From the NCBI GenBank assembly GCA_021325365.1, contig JAJPHF010000173.1, positions 1 to 64,000 of the forward strand: 64,000 bases of DNA, given 5' to 3'. The stretch comes from Pseudomonadota bacterium. Its GTDB lineage: Bacteria; Chloroflexota; UBA6077; JAJPHF01. The translations under genes and the position numbers were made by a program. The notes beneath the pieces were generated by a model that saw only the letters and a program-made list of their open reading frames with translations, had not been told where the DNA came from and did no database searches. This document shows, in pieces, positions 1 to 8,289 of this stretch. The first letter of the stretch is position 1. Each line of letters begins with the position of its first letter.

Positions 1-260
1 CCGATCCAGCGGTCATAGATCTGTTGGATCGGCAGGGGATTCAGGAAGTGGAGCTTCTCCCGTCCCACCTTCCGGGTCGTGATGAGGCCCGCGTCCTCCA
101 GCACCCGCAGGTGCTTCATCACCCCGAAGCGCGTCATCGCCAGCGGTGCCTGAAGCTCCCGAAGCGTGCGGCCGTCACGCTCAAAGAGCCGGTCGAGCAA
201 CAGCCGGCGGTTCGGGTCGGCAAGGGCACGAAAGACCTGCTCATCTTCCACGGTCAGCAT
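1..260 (-). CDS. ArsR/SmtB-family winged-helix transcriptional regulator (partial)
   Basis: The reverse strand from the ATG at 258-260 reads MLTVEDEQVFRALADPNRR, then LLLDRLFERDGRTLRELQ, then MTRFGVMKHLRVLEDAGLI and KVGREKLHFLNPLPIQQIYD, and runs off the window edge. This is the canonical ArsR-type winged helix: the N-terminal ALADPxRR helix, the recognition helix around FGVMKHLRVL and the basic wing around TTRKVGREK. No metal-binding cysteines are visible in the part present. Regulators of this branch are usually followed by, and co-transcribed with, an AHSA1/SRPBCC (START-like) protein, which would lie outside the window. A perfect palindrome sits just upstream of the start and suggests autorepression. 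The family is seen directly; ligand and targets are unknown. Confidence 0.9.
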   Translation of the reverse strand, partial: MLTVEDEQVFRALADPNRRLLLDRLFERDGRTLRELQAPLAMTRFGVMKHLRVLEDAGLITTRKVGREKLHFLNPLPIQQIYDRWI

Positions 261-262
261 TA

Positions 263-284
263 TATGTGACCATATGGTCACATA
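263..284. promoter_or_regulatory. Perfect 22-bp palindrome, probable ArsR operator
   Basis: The half-site TATGTGACCAT is followed by its exact reverse complement ATGGTCACATA, centred between 273 and 274. It lies 3 nt upstream of the ArsR-family start codon and is AT-rich compared with its surroundings. Homodimeric ArsR repressors bind such 2-fold symmetric sites overlapping their own promoter, so autoregulation is the simplest reading. The symmetry is seen directly; the function is inferred. Confidence 0.7.
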
Positions 285-883
285 ACAAGCACCAGGGGTG
301 CTTGGAGCGCCTCCGTGACGCCTTCGTGACGACCACGCCGGGCGAAGTCGCCCGTCAAGCGCCGGCGATGACAGGAGCGCGGGAACCGCTTCGCCGCCGC
401 CACCCAGTCCCAGCACAACGATGCAGGAGCGCGGCGCCCGGCCGAGCCGCTTGCTCGGGTGTCCCCCGGCCGTTTGCGGTCGGTCTCGCGGCCCCGCCGT
501 CTCTGCCGGACGCTGGCTCCCCGCCAATAGCTTCCTCTTTAGACAGGCCGCGAGGCGCGCCGGAGAGCGCCCGCTATCTCGCGCGACGTGGTCGCTTACC
601 TTGCGCCGTACACGCCTCCCCCCCGCCCGCCGCCCGCGCCCGACCCGGGGCCTCCCCGCCGGCCCGGCCCGCGGCGGGCTACCGGGGGAGTATCGTACGG
701 GGCAAACGATGCGACCTTCCGCGCCCGACCAGCCCGCGCAGACCCGCGCCCGGCCTAGCAGTTAACCACCCGGTTAAGGAGCATCGTTTGACCGTTCCTC
801 GGATAAATCGCTGTGCCCGCTGGCGCCGCCAGCGGGGCCGCGACGCTCGCCGCCCGCCCCCGGTTGGGCTGGCGCCGCCGCGG
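285..883. other. Intergenic stretch with no supported gene
   Basis: About 600 bp of GC-rich sequence between the divergent ArsR gene and the promoter of the next gene. Open frames here are Arg/Pro/Ala-rich, lack ribosome binding sites and look like GC artefacts. No tRNA, terminator or repeat was recognised. Confidence 0.5.
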
Positions 884-913
884 TTGGAGCGCCTTCCCGG
901 CCGATGCTATAGT
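884..913 (+). promoter_or_regulatory. Candidate sigma-70-type promoter for the M29-like gene
   Basis: A TTGGAG -35-like hexamer at 884-889 and a TATAGT -10-like hexamer at 908-913 are separated by 18 bp. They lie about 50 bp upstream of the next start codon. Both hexamers match the housekeeping consensus well in a background of about 70% GC. Confidence 0.5.
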
Positions 914-960
914 CCCGGCCAGAATCGTGTGGAGTCCTATTCTCGCCAGCGAGGTGCGCC

Positions 961-2343
961 ATGTGCGGCATCGACGACCAGCAGGCAGTCAACGCGCCCG
1001 TGCAGGTCACGGAAAGTGGGCTGCGCGTGGCCGATTTCGACGATCTCGTGGAGCGCGCCCGCTACGTGGCCACCCTGCCCGAGCTACGCAATTCCCACGT
1101 CGGCTTCGTCGGCTACGGCCAGACCAAGCCGGGCGACCGCGTGCTGATGGCCGTCGATAACCACTACGACCCCGACGTCGTGCAGGCGCTCGTCACGGCG
1201 CTGCGCGAGCGCGGCGCCCACGTCGACGTGCTGACCGTCGACGCCGGCCCCGATCGCCCCTTCGACCTGCTCGACGAGGTGCGCGTCACCATGCGCCGCC
1301 GCCCCTGGGCCGACGAGCCGCGCCGCTGGGAGGGCCTGCCGTGGGTCGAGGCGCTCGCCGAGCGCGAGCGCTACGACCTGCTGATCCACGGCAAGGGCGG
1401 TCCCACCCCGCGCACCGACTACCGCTACGCGCAGTTTCCCTGGCTCGGCCGCGACCACTTCACGCAGGGGGTCGCGGTCTATCCGCAAGAGCTGCTCGCC
1501 CTCATTAACCAGAAGACCTGGGACGTGATCTGGAAGAAGGGCCGCGGCGGCCGCGCGCACATCACCGACCCCGAGGGCACCGACATCTCCTACACCTACC
1601 TCGAGGACTACTACGACGGCACCCATTACGGCTGGGTGCCCGAGCCGCGCCACGTCTACGGCCACCTGATGAGTCATCCCACGCCGCCGCTGGTGAAGAA
1701 CGCCGACGCCGAGGGCGTGGTCAAGGGCACCACCAGCCACTTCTCGCGCGCCTTCACGCCCATCACCCTGACGCTCGACGGCGGGCAGGTGCAGCGCGTG
1801 GAGGGCGGCGAGGCCTACGGCAACGCCTGGCGCGACCTGCTCGAGGAGAGCCGCCACCAGCAGTACCCCTGCTTCCCGCGTCCCGGCCTGTTCTACCTTT
1901 GGGAGGCCGCCATCGGCGGCCATCCCAAGATCCAGCGCCCGCACAACATCGAGTACCTCAGCTCCGGCGGCTTCGAGTGGGAGCGCCGCCGCTCCGGCAT
2001 CATCCACCTCGGCTTCGGCACCCTCTGGCGCGCGCCCGAGGAGGCCTGGGCCGGGGAGCGCGGCATCCTCTACGGCCACCTGCACGTCCACCTGCTCTTC
2101 CCGACCTACGACGTGATCTCGCCGAGCGGGGAGGCCACCCGTATCATTGAGAACGGCCGCATCACGGCGATGGACGATCCGGAGGTGCGGGCGCTGGCCG
2201 CGAAGTACGGCGATCCCGACGAGCTGCTGCGCGAGGACTGGCAGGCGCCGATCCCCGGCATCAGCGTCCCGGGCAGCTACGACGACTACGCCCGCGATCC
2301 CGCCGAGTGGATCTACCGCACGGCACTCCTGCAGCAAGACTGA
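961..2343 (+). CDS. Conserved protein, possibly M29 aminopeptidase/NicX-like
   Basis: 460 residues, with an ATG preceded by GAGGTG. The region around residues 58-66 (KPGDRVLMA), followed by a dinucleotide-fold-like strand-helix (PDVVQALVTALRERGAHVDVL), resembles the N-terminal domain of M29 aminopeptidases and the related dihydroxypyridine dioxygenase NicX. The C-terminal half has a histidine cluster GHLHVHLLFPTYD that could bind metal, as the C-terminal His/Asp cluster does in M29 proteins. The full M29 metal-ligand set could not be confirmed by eye, so the substrate and reaction are unknown. No signal peptide or membrane segment. The stop codon is followed 6 nt later by the tyrS start, so the two are probably co-transcribed. 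Confidence 0.6.
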   Translation: MCGIDDQQAVNAPVQVTESGLRVADFDDLVERARYVATLPELRNSHVGFVGYGQTKPGDRVLMAVDNHYDPDVVQALVTALRERGAHVDVLTVDAGPDRPFDLLDEVRVTMRRRPWADEPRRWEGLPWVEALAERERYDLLIHGKGGPTPRTDYRYAQFPWLGRDHFTQGVAVYPQELLALINQKTWDVIWKKGRGGRAHITDPEGTDISYTYLEDYYDGTHYGWVPEPRHVYGHLMSHPTPPLVKNADAEGVVKGTTSHFSRAFTPITLTLDGGQVQRVEGGEAYGNAWRDLLEESRHQQYPCFPRPGLFYLWEAAIGGHPKIQRPHNIEYLSSGGFEWERRRSGIIHLGFGTLWRAPEEAWAGERGILYGHLHVHLLFPTYDVISPSGEATRIIENGRITAMDDPEVRALAAKYGDPDELLREDWQAPIPGISVPGSYDDYARDPAEWIYRTALLQQD

Positions 2344-2349
2344 CGAATC

Positions 2350-3654
2350 ATGACAGATACAAGCACTCCGCACTCCGCACTCCGCACTCCGCACTCGCCC
2401 AACGCCCTCGACGTGCTCAAAGAGCGCGGCTACGTCAAGGACGTGACGGACGAGGCCGGGTTGCGCCGCGCGCTGGAGCAGCCGATCACGCTCTACGCTG
2501 GCTTCGACCCGACCGCGAGCAGCCTGACCGTCGGCCACCTGGTGCCCGTCATGGCGATGGCGCACCTCCAGCGCTGCGGCCACCGCCCAATCGTCGTCGT
2601 CGGCGGCGGCACGGCGCTCGTCGGCGACCCATCCGGCAAGACCGCCACGCGCGCCGTCCTCTCGCCCGAGCAGATCGCCGCCAACCTCGTGCCCATCCGC
2701 GAGCAGCTCAGCCGCTACTTCACCTTCGACAACGGCCGCGCGCTCATGGTGAACAACGCCGACTGGCTCGTCCCGCTCCACTACATCGAGTTCCTGCGCG
2801 ACGTGGGCCGCCACTTCAACGTCAACCAGATGCTGCACCACGATACCTACCGCGACCGCATCGGCACGGAGGCCGGCCTGAGCTTCGTCGAGTTCAACTA
2901 CATGCTCGTCCAGTCCTACGACTTCCTGCACCTCTATCGTGAGCACGGCTGCGTGCTCCAGCTGGGCGGCAGCGACCAGTGGGCGAACATCGTGGAGGGC
3001 GTGGGGCTCATCCGCAAGACGGAGGGCGCGACGGCCTACGGCCTCACCTGTCCCCTCATCGAGACCGCCTCCGGCGCCAAGATGGGCAAGACCGAGGCCG
3101 GCGCCGTCTGGCTCGACGCCACGCGCACGTCGCCCTACGACTACTACCAGTTCTGGATCAACACCGAGGATCCCGACGTCGAGCGCTTCCTGGCGCTGTT
3201 CACCTTCCTGCCGATGGACGAGGTCCGCGCCCTCGGCCGTCTCCAGGGCGCGGACCTGCGTCAGGCGAAGGAACGGCTGGCCTACGAGGCCACGGCCCTA
3301 ACGCATGGCGAGGCGGCGGCGCGTGAGGCGCAGGCCGCCGCCCGTGCGCTGTTCCAGGGCGGCCGCGGCGACGGCGGCGCCGCGTTGAGTGCCACGGCCC
3401 TGGCCGCCGTGCCCCAGACCGCGGTGCCCCGCGCCGAGCTAGCCGCCGGCATCGAGGCCGACGATCTTTTCGCCCGCGTGGGGCTCTGCAGCTCCAAGAG
3501 CGACGCGCGCCGCCTGATCCAGCAGGGCGGCGCCCACGTTAACGAGCAGCCGGTCGCGCGCCACGACGCCGTGTTCACGCTGGACGATCTGCGCAATGGC
3601 GCATTCCTACTCCGCAAGGGCAAGAAGGGCTACCATCGCGTCGTCCCCGACTAA
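2350..3654 (+). CDS. tyrS: Tyrosyl-tRNA synthetase
   Basis: 434 residues, class I synthetase that charges tRNA-Tyr in the cytoplasm. Seen in order: the tyrosine-binding start ITLYAGFDPTASSLTVGHL with the HIGH-like signature, the pocket segment LQLGGSDQWANI, the KMSKS-loop variant KMGKT near residue 240, and a C-terminal S4 RNA-binding domain (VGLCSSKSDARRLIQQGGA). Length fits the bacterial family. The first 17 or so residues (PHSALRTPHS) are encoded by a GCACTCC heptamer array and do not belong to the conserved domain, which begins at NALDVLKERGY. No better start lies between the repeat and the domain except a GTG at 2413 inside it, so the upstream ATG, six bases after the previous stop, is kept. 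Confidence 0.97.
   Translation: MTDTSTPHSALRTPHSPNALDVLKERGYVKDVTDEAGLRRALEQPITLYAGFDPTASSLTVGHLVPVMAMAHLQRCGHRPIVVVGGGTALVGDPSGKTATRAVLSPEQIAANLVPIREQLSRYFTFDNGRALMVNNADWLVPLHYIEFLRDVGRHFNVNQMLHHDTYRDRIGTEAGLSFVEFNYMLVQSYDFLHLYREHGCVLQLGGSDQWANIVEGVGLIRKTEGATAYGLTCPLIETASGAKMGKTEAGAVWLDATRTSPYDYYQFWINTEDPDVERFLALFTFLPMDEVRALGRLQGADLRQAKERLAYEATALTHGEAAAREAQAAARALFQGGRGDGGAALSATALAAVPQTAVPRAELAAGIEADDLFARVGLCSSKSDARRLIQQGGAHVNEQPVARHDAVFTLDDLRNGAFLLRKGKKGYHRVVPD
2363..2396 (+). repeat. Tandem heptamer array (GCACTCC)n at the tyrS 5' end
   Basis: Four exact GCACTCC units at 2363, 2370, 2377 and 2384 plus a partial unit at 2391. The array is translated in frame as the N-terminal tail of TyrS if the 2350 start is used. 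A related CACTCAG array lies at 27083-27115. Confidence 0.9.
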
Positions 3655-3797
3655 CGGCCGGCCGATGTCAGCGCGGGTCGCCATTGCCGCGGGCGCTCGC
3701 CCCGACGCCGGCCGCATCCGGGCGCCCGGGTGGTGTACCCTACCGTCAGGGGCCGCGCCGCGGGGCGAGTCGCGGGCGGCGCGGCTGGGGGAGCAGC

Positions 3798-4241
3798 ATG
3801 CGGGCACAGTTCGAGGTGGGCTGGGAGGACGTGGACTACGCGCGCGTCCTCTACTACGCGCGCTACTATTTCTTCGTGGACCGTGGCTTTAGCGCGTGGA
3901 TGCACGCCCACGGCTTGTACTATCGAAAGATGCACGAGGAGTGGAGTGTCGCCACGCCGATCGTCACCTCGCACTGCCGCTATCGTGGCCCGCTCCGCCT
4001 GGAGGACCGCCTTGAAGTGCGCCTCGCCCTCGCCGACCTGACGCGACGCGGCTATCGCATCAACTTCCAGCTCATCCGCCTGCCCGACGATGCGCTGGTC
4101 GCCGAGGGCTACACCGAGCATCGCTTCGTCGATCCGGCCGTCCGGCGACCCTGCGAGCCTCCAGCGCCTCTATACGCGGCGCTGGAGGCGATGGCCGCCG
4201 AGAGCCGGGGCAACCTGGCCGCGCCGGAGCCTGGCGCATGA
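3798..4241 (+). CDS. YbgC/4-hydroxybenzoyl-CoA-type hot-dog thioesterase
   Basis: 147 residues from the ATG at 3798, with a GGGGGAG ribosome binding site 5 nt upstream; the frame is open further upstream but only in Arg/Pro-rich sequence. The N-terminal signature VGWEDVDYARVLYYARYY matches the hot-dog acyl-CoA thioesterase motif (the family form is V-x-Y-x-D-x-D-x4-VYYxxY) with the catalytic Asp in EDVDYA. It is followed by the central TPIVTSHCRYRGPLRLED strand region. It probably hydrolyses an acyl-CoA or aryl-CoA in the cytosol; substrate unknown. Its stop overlaps the start of rsmA in an ATGA, so the two are translationally coupled. Confidence 0.88.
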   Translation: MRAQFEVGWEDVDYARVLYYARYYFFVDRGFSAWMHAHGLYYRKMHEEWSVATPIVTSHCRYRGPLRLEDRLEVRLALADLTRRGYRINFQLIRLPDDALVAEGYTEHRFVDPAVRRPCEPPAPLYAALEAMAAESRGNLAAPEPGA

Positions 4242-5278
4242 CCCCACGGAGTGCCGCGCGCGCTCTCGGTCGGCGCGCGCCCGGCCGCGCCGCGCCCGCC
4301 CCGCGCCCCGCGCTCGTCGCCCCGCCGGAGCGCCCGCCCGCCGCGCCAACCGGCGCCGTGCCGTCCGACCAGGCGGCGCTGCCGCCGGCGCCGCGGCCCG
4401 GCCCCGCGGCCTCCAGTCCTGCCGCGCTCCTACGGCGCCTCGGCCTCCGTCCGCGGAAGGGGCTATCCCAGAGCTTCCTGGTGGACCGCCGGGTCTGTGC
4501 CACGATTGCTCGCGCCGCCGCGCTCGACGCTGCGGACGCGGTGCTGGAGGTCGGCCCCGGGCTCGGCGTCCTGACCGCTGAGCTGGTGCGGCACGCTGGC
4601 CGCGTCGTCGCGATCGAGCTCGACAAGCAGCTGGCCACGGCGTTGCCGGCGCTGCTTGGCCAGCCGGCTAATCTCCGCGTCATACAGGGCGACGCGCTCC
4701 ACATCGCGCCCGAAGCCTTGTTCGACGACGGCTATAAACTCGTGGCGAACTTGCCCTATCACATCACCTCGCCGCTGCTGATGCACGTGCTGCAAGCGGC
4801 GCGTCGGCCGCGCCTGGCCGTCGTGATGGTCCAGCGCGAGGTCGCCGAGCGCATCGCCGCGCCGCCGGGCGACCTGAGCTATCTAGCGGTAGCCGTGCAG
4901 CTCTACGCCACGCCGCGCATCGTCCGGACCGTGCCGGCGGCTGCCTTCTACCCCCGCCCGCGGGTCGAATCGGCGGTGCTCCGCCTGGACGTGCGGCCGG
5001 CGCCAGCCGTCGTGCCCGATGCGCCGGCAACGTTCCTGCGGTTCGTGCAAGCCGGCTTCAAGCAGCCGCGCAAGCATCTCCGCAACTCGCTGGCCGAGGG
5101 CCTGGGATGTCGCCCAATCGAGGCCGAGGCGTTGTTGCGGCAAGCCGATCTCGACCCAGCGCGCCGCCCGCAGACGTTGACCCTCGACGAGTGGGCGCGT
5201 CTGTACGAGGCGTGGCGCGCGACAAGCCCCGGGGAGGGCGCACGCAGCTTGGATCACCAACCCGTCCAGCCGGGGTGA
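4238..5278 (+). CDS. rsmA: 16S rRNA (adenine1518/1519-N6)-dimethyltransferase
   Basis: 346 residues. It dimethylates the two adenines of the 3'-terminal 16S rRNA hairpin using SAM. Seen: the RKGLSQSFLVD start of the domain, SAM motif I VLEVGPGLGVLTAEL, motif II acidic VVAIELDKQL, the catalytic NLPYHIT motif IV, and a C-terminal helical domain with FKQPRKHLRNSL. The family usually has about 270-290 residues; here about 65 Ala/Pro/Arg-rich residues precede the domain. A GTG at 4358 would shorten this tail, but the ATGA overlap with the thioesterase gene supports the 4238 start. Upstream of ispE, the common bacterial order. Confidence 0.95.
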   Translation: MTPRSAARALGRRAPGRAAPAPRPALVAPPERPPAAPTGAVPSDQAALPPAPRPGPAASSPAALLRRLGLRPRKGLSQSFLVDRRVCATIARAAALDAADAVLEVGPGLGVLTAELVRHAGRVVAIELDKQLATALPALLGQPANLRVIQGDALHIAPEALFDDGYKLVANLPYHITSPLLMHVLQAARRPRLAVVMVQREVAERIAAPPGDLSYLAVAVQLYATPRIVRTVPAAAFYPRPRVESAVLRLDVRPAPAVVPDAPATFLRFVQAGFKQPRKHLRNSLAEGLGCRPIEAEALLRQADLDPARRPQTLTLDEWARLYEAWRATSPGEGARSLDHQPVQPG

Positions 5279-5326
5279 TAGCCTGACTTTGGTCCGTCAC
5301 CAGGCTGGCATCGTGAGGACGGAGCC

Positions 5327-6319
5327 TTGACCCGACGCCAACCAAGCGTGGCGGCCGAGCTTGCCGGCCACGCTGTCCACGTGCGCGCCTACGCCAAGGT
5401 GAACGTGGTCCTGGAGGTACTGGGGCGCCGGCCCGATGGCTATCACGAGCTGTACACGATCCTTCAAGCGATTGGGCTCTACGACGAGCTGTGCTGCGAG
5501 CCGGCTGCCGACCTCACCCTTGATGCGCCGCCGCTCGCCGACGACGCGCCCAATCTGGTCATGCGCGCGGCCACGGCCCTGCAGGAGGCGACCGGCTGTC
5601 AGGCAGGGGCGGCGCTCACCTTGCGGAAGGGTATTCCCCTCGCCAGCGGCCTGGGCGGTGGCAGCGCGGACGCGGCGGCGGCGCTCGTGGCGCTGAATGA
5701 CCTGTGGAAGCTGTACCTGGAGCCAGCCGAGCTAGCCCGGATCGCTCCCAGCCTCGGCACCGACGTGCCATTCTTTCTGCTGGGCGGCACCGCCCTTGCC
5801 CGCGGCCGCGGCGATGAGCTAGAGCCGTTGCCCGATCCACTGCCGCGCTGGCTGGTGATTCTGGTGCCCGAGACCATCCTCCCTGAAAAGACGCGTCAGA
5901 TTTACGCGATGCTCGATCCGCGCTGGTACACGGCGGGAGGCTTCGTGCTCACGCTCGCGCAACGCCTGCGCACCAACCAGGCCACCTCCTGGCGCCCGCT
6001 CGGCAACGGCCTGGAGCCGACGGCGATGGAGGCCTTTCCCGACCTGCGCGCCGCGCGCAACGCGCTCGTCGAGGCCAGTGAGCAGGCCTGGCGGGAATTC
6101 CCTACCCCTGCCGGGGAAGACGCCGAGCCCGACTGGAACCTGTCCGGGGCGGGGCCTGCGCTCTTCACCTACTTCGGGGATCGGCGGGGCGCCGAGCGCT
6201 GTCAGGCGCTCCTCGCGGAGCGCGGCTATCGCGCCTACGTGGCGCCTACCCTCTCGCGCGCCGCCAGCCAGGCTGCTATCGGGCTCGTCCCGCGCGAGAC
6301 CGCCAACACGCGCGCCTGA
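5327..6319 (+). CDS. ispE: 4-diphosphocytidyl-2-C-methyl-D-erythritol kinase
   Basis: 330 residues. This GHMP kinase phosphorylates CDP-methylerythritol in the non-mevalonate isoprenoid pathway. Seen: the N-terminal substrate motif AYAKVNVVLEVLGRRPDGYHEL, the GHMP ATP-binding loop PLASGLGGGSADAAAA near residues 106-121, and the C-terminal loop LSGAGPALFTYF. The TTG start at 5327 follows GAGGACGGAGCC, a good ribosome binding site; there is no ATG nearby upstream of the conserved region. It is 48 nt downstream of rsmA and probably in the same transcript. It implies isoprenoid synthesis by the MEP route. Confidence 0.96.
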   Translation: MTRRQPSVAAELAGHAVHVRAYAKVNVVLEVLGRRPDGYHELYTILQAIGLYDELCCEPAADLTLDAPPLADDAPNLVMRAATALQEATGCQAGAALTLRKGIPLASGLGGGSADAAAALVALNDLWKLYLEPAELARIAPSLGTDVPFFLLGGTALARGRGDELEPLPDPLPRWLVILVPETILPEKTRQIYAMLDPRWYTAGGFVLTLAQRLRTNQATSWRPLGNGLEPTAMEAFPDLRAARNALVEASEQAWREFPTPAGEDAEPDWNLSGAGPALFTYFGDRRGAERCQALLAERGYRAYVAPTLSRAASQAAIGLVPRETANTRA

Positions 6320-6378
6320 GCGGCCTGTCGTGGCTGTGCGCCCACCTGGCGGTCCTCCACCAGTGGAATGAGCCGACC

Positions 6379-6678
6379 GTGCTCGACGAGGCCCGTCGTG
6401 CGCAGCTCGCCGTGGTGGGCGCGCGGCGGTTTAACGATGTCGACAGGACCGCGCGTCTACGGCTTGAGCCGAGCGACATGGAGGTGCCGACGATCCCGCT
6501 GCTCGATCTATTCCTTGGCCAGGGCGTGTATGAGGCGGTGCGGCCGCCGCGTGCCGAGGAAGAGGCCGTGCTCGCGCGGCGCGCTCATGCGGGTGCAGCC
6601 CTCGGCCGGCCTACGCCTCGCTCTCCTGCCGCTGTGCCACGACGGTCCTCAATAGCTGTGCCAGATCGTCGTTCGTGA
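6379..6678 (+). CDS. Doubtful short reading frame after ispE
   Basis: 99 residues from a GTG. The segment VLDEARRAQLAVVGARRF, then DVDRTARLRLEPSDMEV and PLLDLFLGQGVYEAVRPP, has balanced charge and a coding-like composition, but the last 20 residues become Arg/Pro/Ser-rich. No ribosome binding site is visible, and the end overlaps the 3' end of the opposite-strand gene by 68 bp. No family was recognised. It could be a small gene, a decayed 3' remnant of a longer gene, or chance. Confidence 0.2.
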   Translation: MLDEARRAQLAVVGARRFNDVDRTARLRLEPSDMEVPTIPLLDLFLGQGVYEAVRPPRAEEEAVLARRAHAGAALGRPTPRSPAAVPRRSSIAVPDRRS

Positions 6679-7351
6679 ACACCTGGTAGTAGCCCTCGCT
6701 GCCCTCCACGACGACCGTGCGCCGCGTGATGAGCAGCGCGAACGACTGGCTGGGCTGGTCGTCTAGCACGCTGCCGACCGCGCGGAGCCGCGTCTCATAG
6801 CGCTCGGTCGCGGTGGGGTCGGCGGGGGCCACCTGACCGCGCAGCGCAGCGCGTGCCGCGATCTCCTGCTGCAGCTCCCGAGCGCCCAGCGTTGTCTGCG
6901 CCAGGTCCCCGAACGTCTGTACCTGGATTGAATCGGGCTCGATTACCACGTATGCGGCGCGCGCCAGCGCCTCGTCGAGTCCTCCGCCAATCGCTCGTAG
7001 TGCCTCGGCGAGCGGGGGCATCGGCTCGCGGGTGACGCCCGACCGCCCGCGGAGCCAGGACCGCTGCAGCAGCGTGGCCGCCTCGGCGATGCCTGCGCGG
7101 GCGTCGCTCGCGTAGCGGGCGAGCAGGTCCGTGAATACGGGCGCGCTGGGATCAAGCTCAATGAAGTAGGTCAGCAGCATCTCGAGGTCGCCGGCCTCCG
7201 GGCCCTCGACCTTACGCTGCAGGAGCGACGTGAGAATGCGGCGGCACCACGTCTGTGGACTGAGCGCCGTGGGGTCGGGGTTACTCAAGAGGTTCCTCGC
7301 CGGGGCTCGCGCCGCCAAGGCGTGAGCGTCACACTCGCCGCCAGCCGCCAT
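6611..7351 (-). CDS. Hypothetical protein
   Basis: 246 residues from an ATG at 7349-7351; upstream extension of the frame to 7579 is Arg/Ser-rich and unlikely. No known domain was recognised. The protein is soluble and mostly helical, with a C-terminal half containing FALLITRRTVVVEGSEGYYQ and FTNDDLAQLLRTVVAQRQE, and a middle segment TYFIELDPSAPVFTDLLARY. No cysteine-pair motifs, signal peptide or membrane segments. It diverges from the bactofilin gene, with about 240 bp between their starts that should hold promoters for both. Confidence 0.65.
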   Translation of the reverse strand: MAAGGECDAHALAARAPARNLLSNPDPTALSPQTWCRRILTSLLQRKVEGPEAGDLEMLLTYFIELDPSAPVFTDLLARYASDARAGIAEAATLLQRSWLRGRSGVTREPMPPLAEALRAIGGGLDEALARAAYVVIEPDSIQVQTFGDLAQTTLGARELQQEIAARAALRGQVAPADPTATERYETRLRAVGSVLDDQPSQSFALLITRRTVVVEGSEGYYQVFTNDDLAQLLRTVVAQRQESEA

Positions 7352-7593
7352 CGCGGTGAAGCGCCAGTCCTCGCGCCATTCAGCATAGCAGGGCCATCGT
7401 TCCCTCGCCAACCGGCAGTGCCTCATCTCGCAAGCTCGCCATGACCGTGCTGTAGTCGCTTCGTGACCTGGTCCGTGCCGATTGTGAGTCCGACGTAACG
7501 TTGCGCCGGCTAGACTGCCAGCGGCAGGCCGCGGCGTCGAGCTACGGGGCTCGGCCGCCAGGCTGAGCGCGGCTGCCACGTATGGGAGGAAAC

Positions 7594-8241
7594 GTGCCGC
7601 CGATTTTCAACAAGCGCGCGGAGCTCGAAGCCCGCCTCGGGTCCTCGGGAGCGGTCCGCCGCCCGGAGCCGGAGGACCAGGTCGAGGAGCCGACGGTCGT
7701 GGAGACGCCCACTGAGCCCGCGCCGCCCGCCGTCGCCGAGCTTCCCGAGCGTCCGCCCGAGCGGCGGCCTCTACCGCGCACGTGGGGCGAGGATGAGGGG
7801 ACCGTCCTGGCGCCGGGCACAATTCTGGAAGGCACGCTGCGTGCCGCCGAGCCGGTCAAGTTGGGCGGCACCCTCCAGGGTGCGCTCGAAGCTGAGGGTC
7901 CCGTCGTGGTGCAAGAGGGCGGGCGCCTGATGGCACGCGTGGTGGCGCCCGAAGTGGTCGTGGCAGGCTTCGTCGACGGCCGGGTCCAGTGCCACGGTCG
8001 ACTGGAGGTGCGCGCGACCGGCTTGGTCAAGGGCAAGCTTCACGTCGGGACGCTCCGCATCGAGGAGGGAGCGCTGTTGGATGGCCAACTCCAGATGGCG
8101 GGCGCCACCACCGCTGCCGCCATCCGGACCCCCGATCCGCAGCCGGTACCGGACCTACCCCGCCCGCGCCCGAGCAAGGCGCCCCGCGTGGACGAGCCCG
8201 CCGGCGATGCGGCACCGGAGCCGATCGCCGTTAGTCAGTAG
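7594..8241 (+). CDS. Bactofilin-family (polymer-forming) protein
   Basis: 215 residues. An ATG at 7582 lies 12 bases upstream in frame, but the perfect GGAGGA at 7584-7589 falls inside that reading and is spaced correctly for GTG 7594, so GTG is chosen. Residues about 70-165 form the bactofilin beta-helix: short Gly/Val repeats such as VLAPGTILEGTLRAAEPVKL, GGTLQGALEAEGPVVV and CHGRLEVRATGLVKGKLHV. Both ends are Pro/Glu-rich and disordered, typical of the family. Bactofilins self-assemble into non-polar filaments that position envelope machinery; the client here is unknown. Confidence 0.88.
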   Translation: MPPIFNKRAELEARLGSSGAVRRPEPEDQVEEPTVVETPTEPAPPAVAELPERPPERRPLPRTWGEDEGTVLAPGTILEGTLRAAEPVKLGGTLQGALEAEGPVVVQEGGRLMARVVAPEVVVAGFVDGRVQCHGRLEVRATGLVKGKLHVGTLRIEEGALLDGQLQMAGATTAAAIRTPDPQPVPDLPRPRPSKAPRVDEPAGDAAPEPIAVSQ

Positions 8242-8255
8242 CCGCGCCGCCAGCG

Positions 8256-8289
8256 GCCCGGTACACGGGTGCTCGGCCGTGTACCGGGC
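8256..8289 (+). terminator. Stem-loop after the bactofilin gene
   Basis: 13-bp perfect stem (GCCCGGTACACGG at 8256-8268 and its complement at 8277-8289) with an 8-nt loop, 14 nt past the stop codon. There is no T-tract, so it may act as a 3' stabiliser or a Rho-independent terminator of the GC-rich type. Confidence 0.5.

Noticed and set aside
146..1147. Long Arg/Pro/Ala-rich open frame across the first intergenic region
   Set aside because: It overlaps the well-supported gene at 961 in another frame, has no ribosome binding site, and its composition is typical of chance frames in GC-rich DNA.
2363..2396. CRISPR-like repeat reading of the heptamer array
   Set aside because: Unit is only 7 bp with no spacers; it is a simple tandem repeat.
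1084..2946. 620-codon open frame on the minus strand opposite the M29-like and tyrS genes
   Set aside because: Composition is Val/Ala/Gly/Asp-rich without domain structure; it is the antisense shadow of two conserved plus-strand genes.
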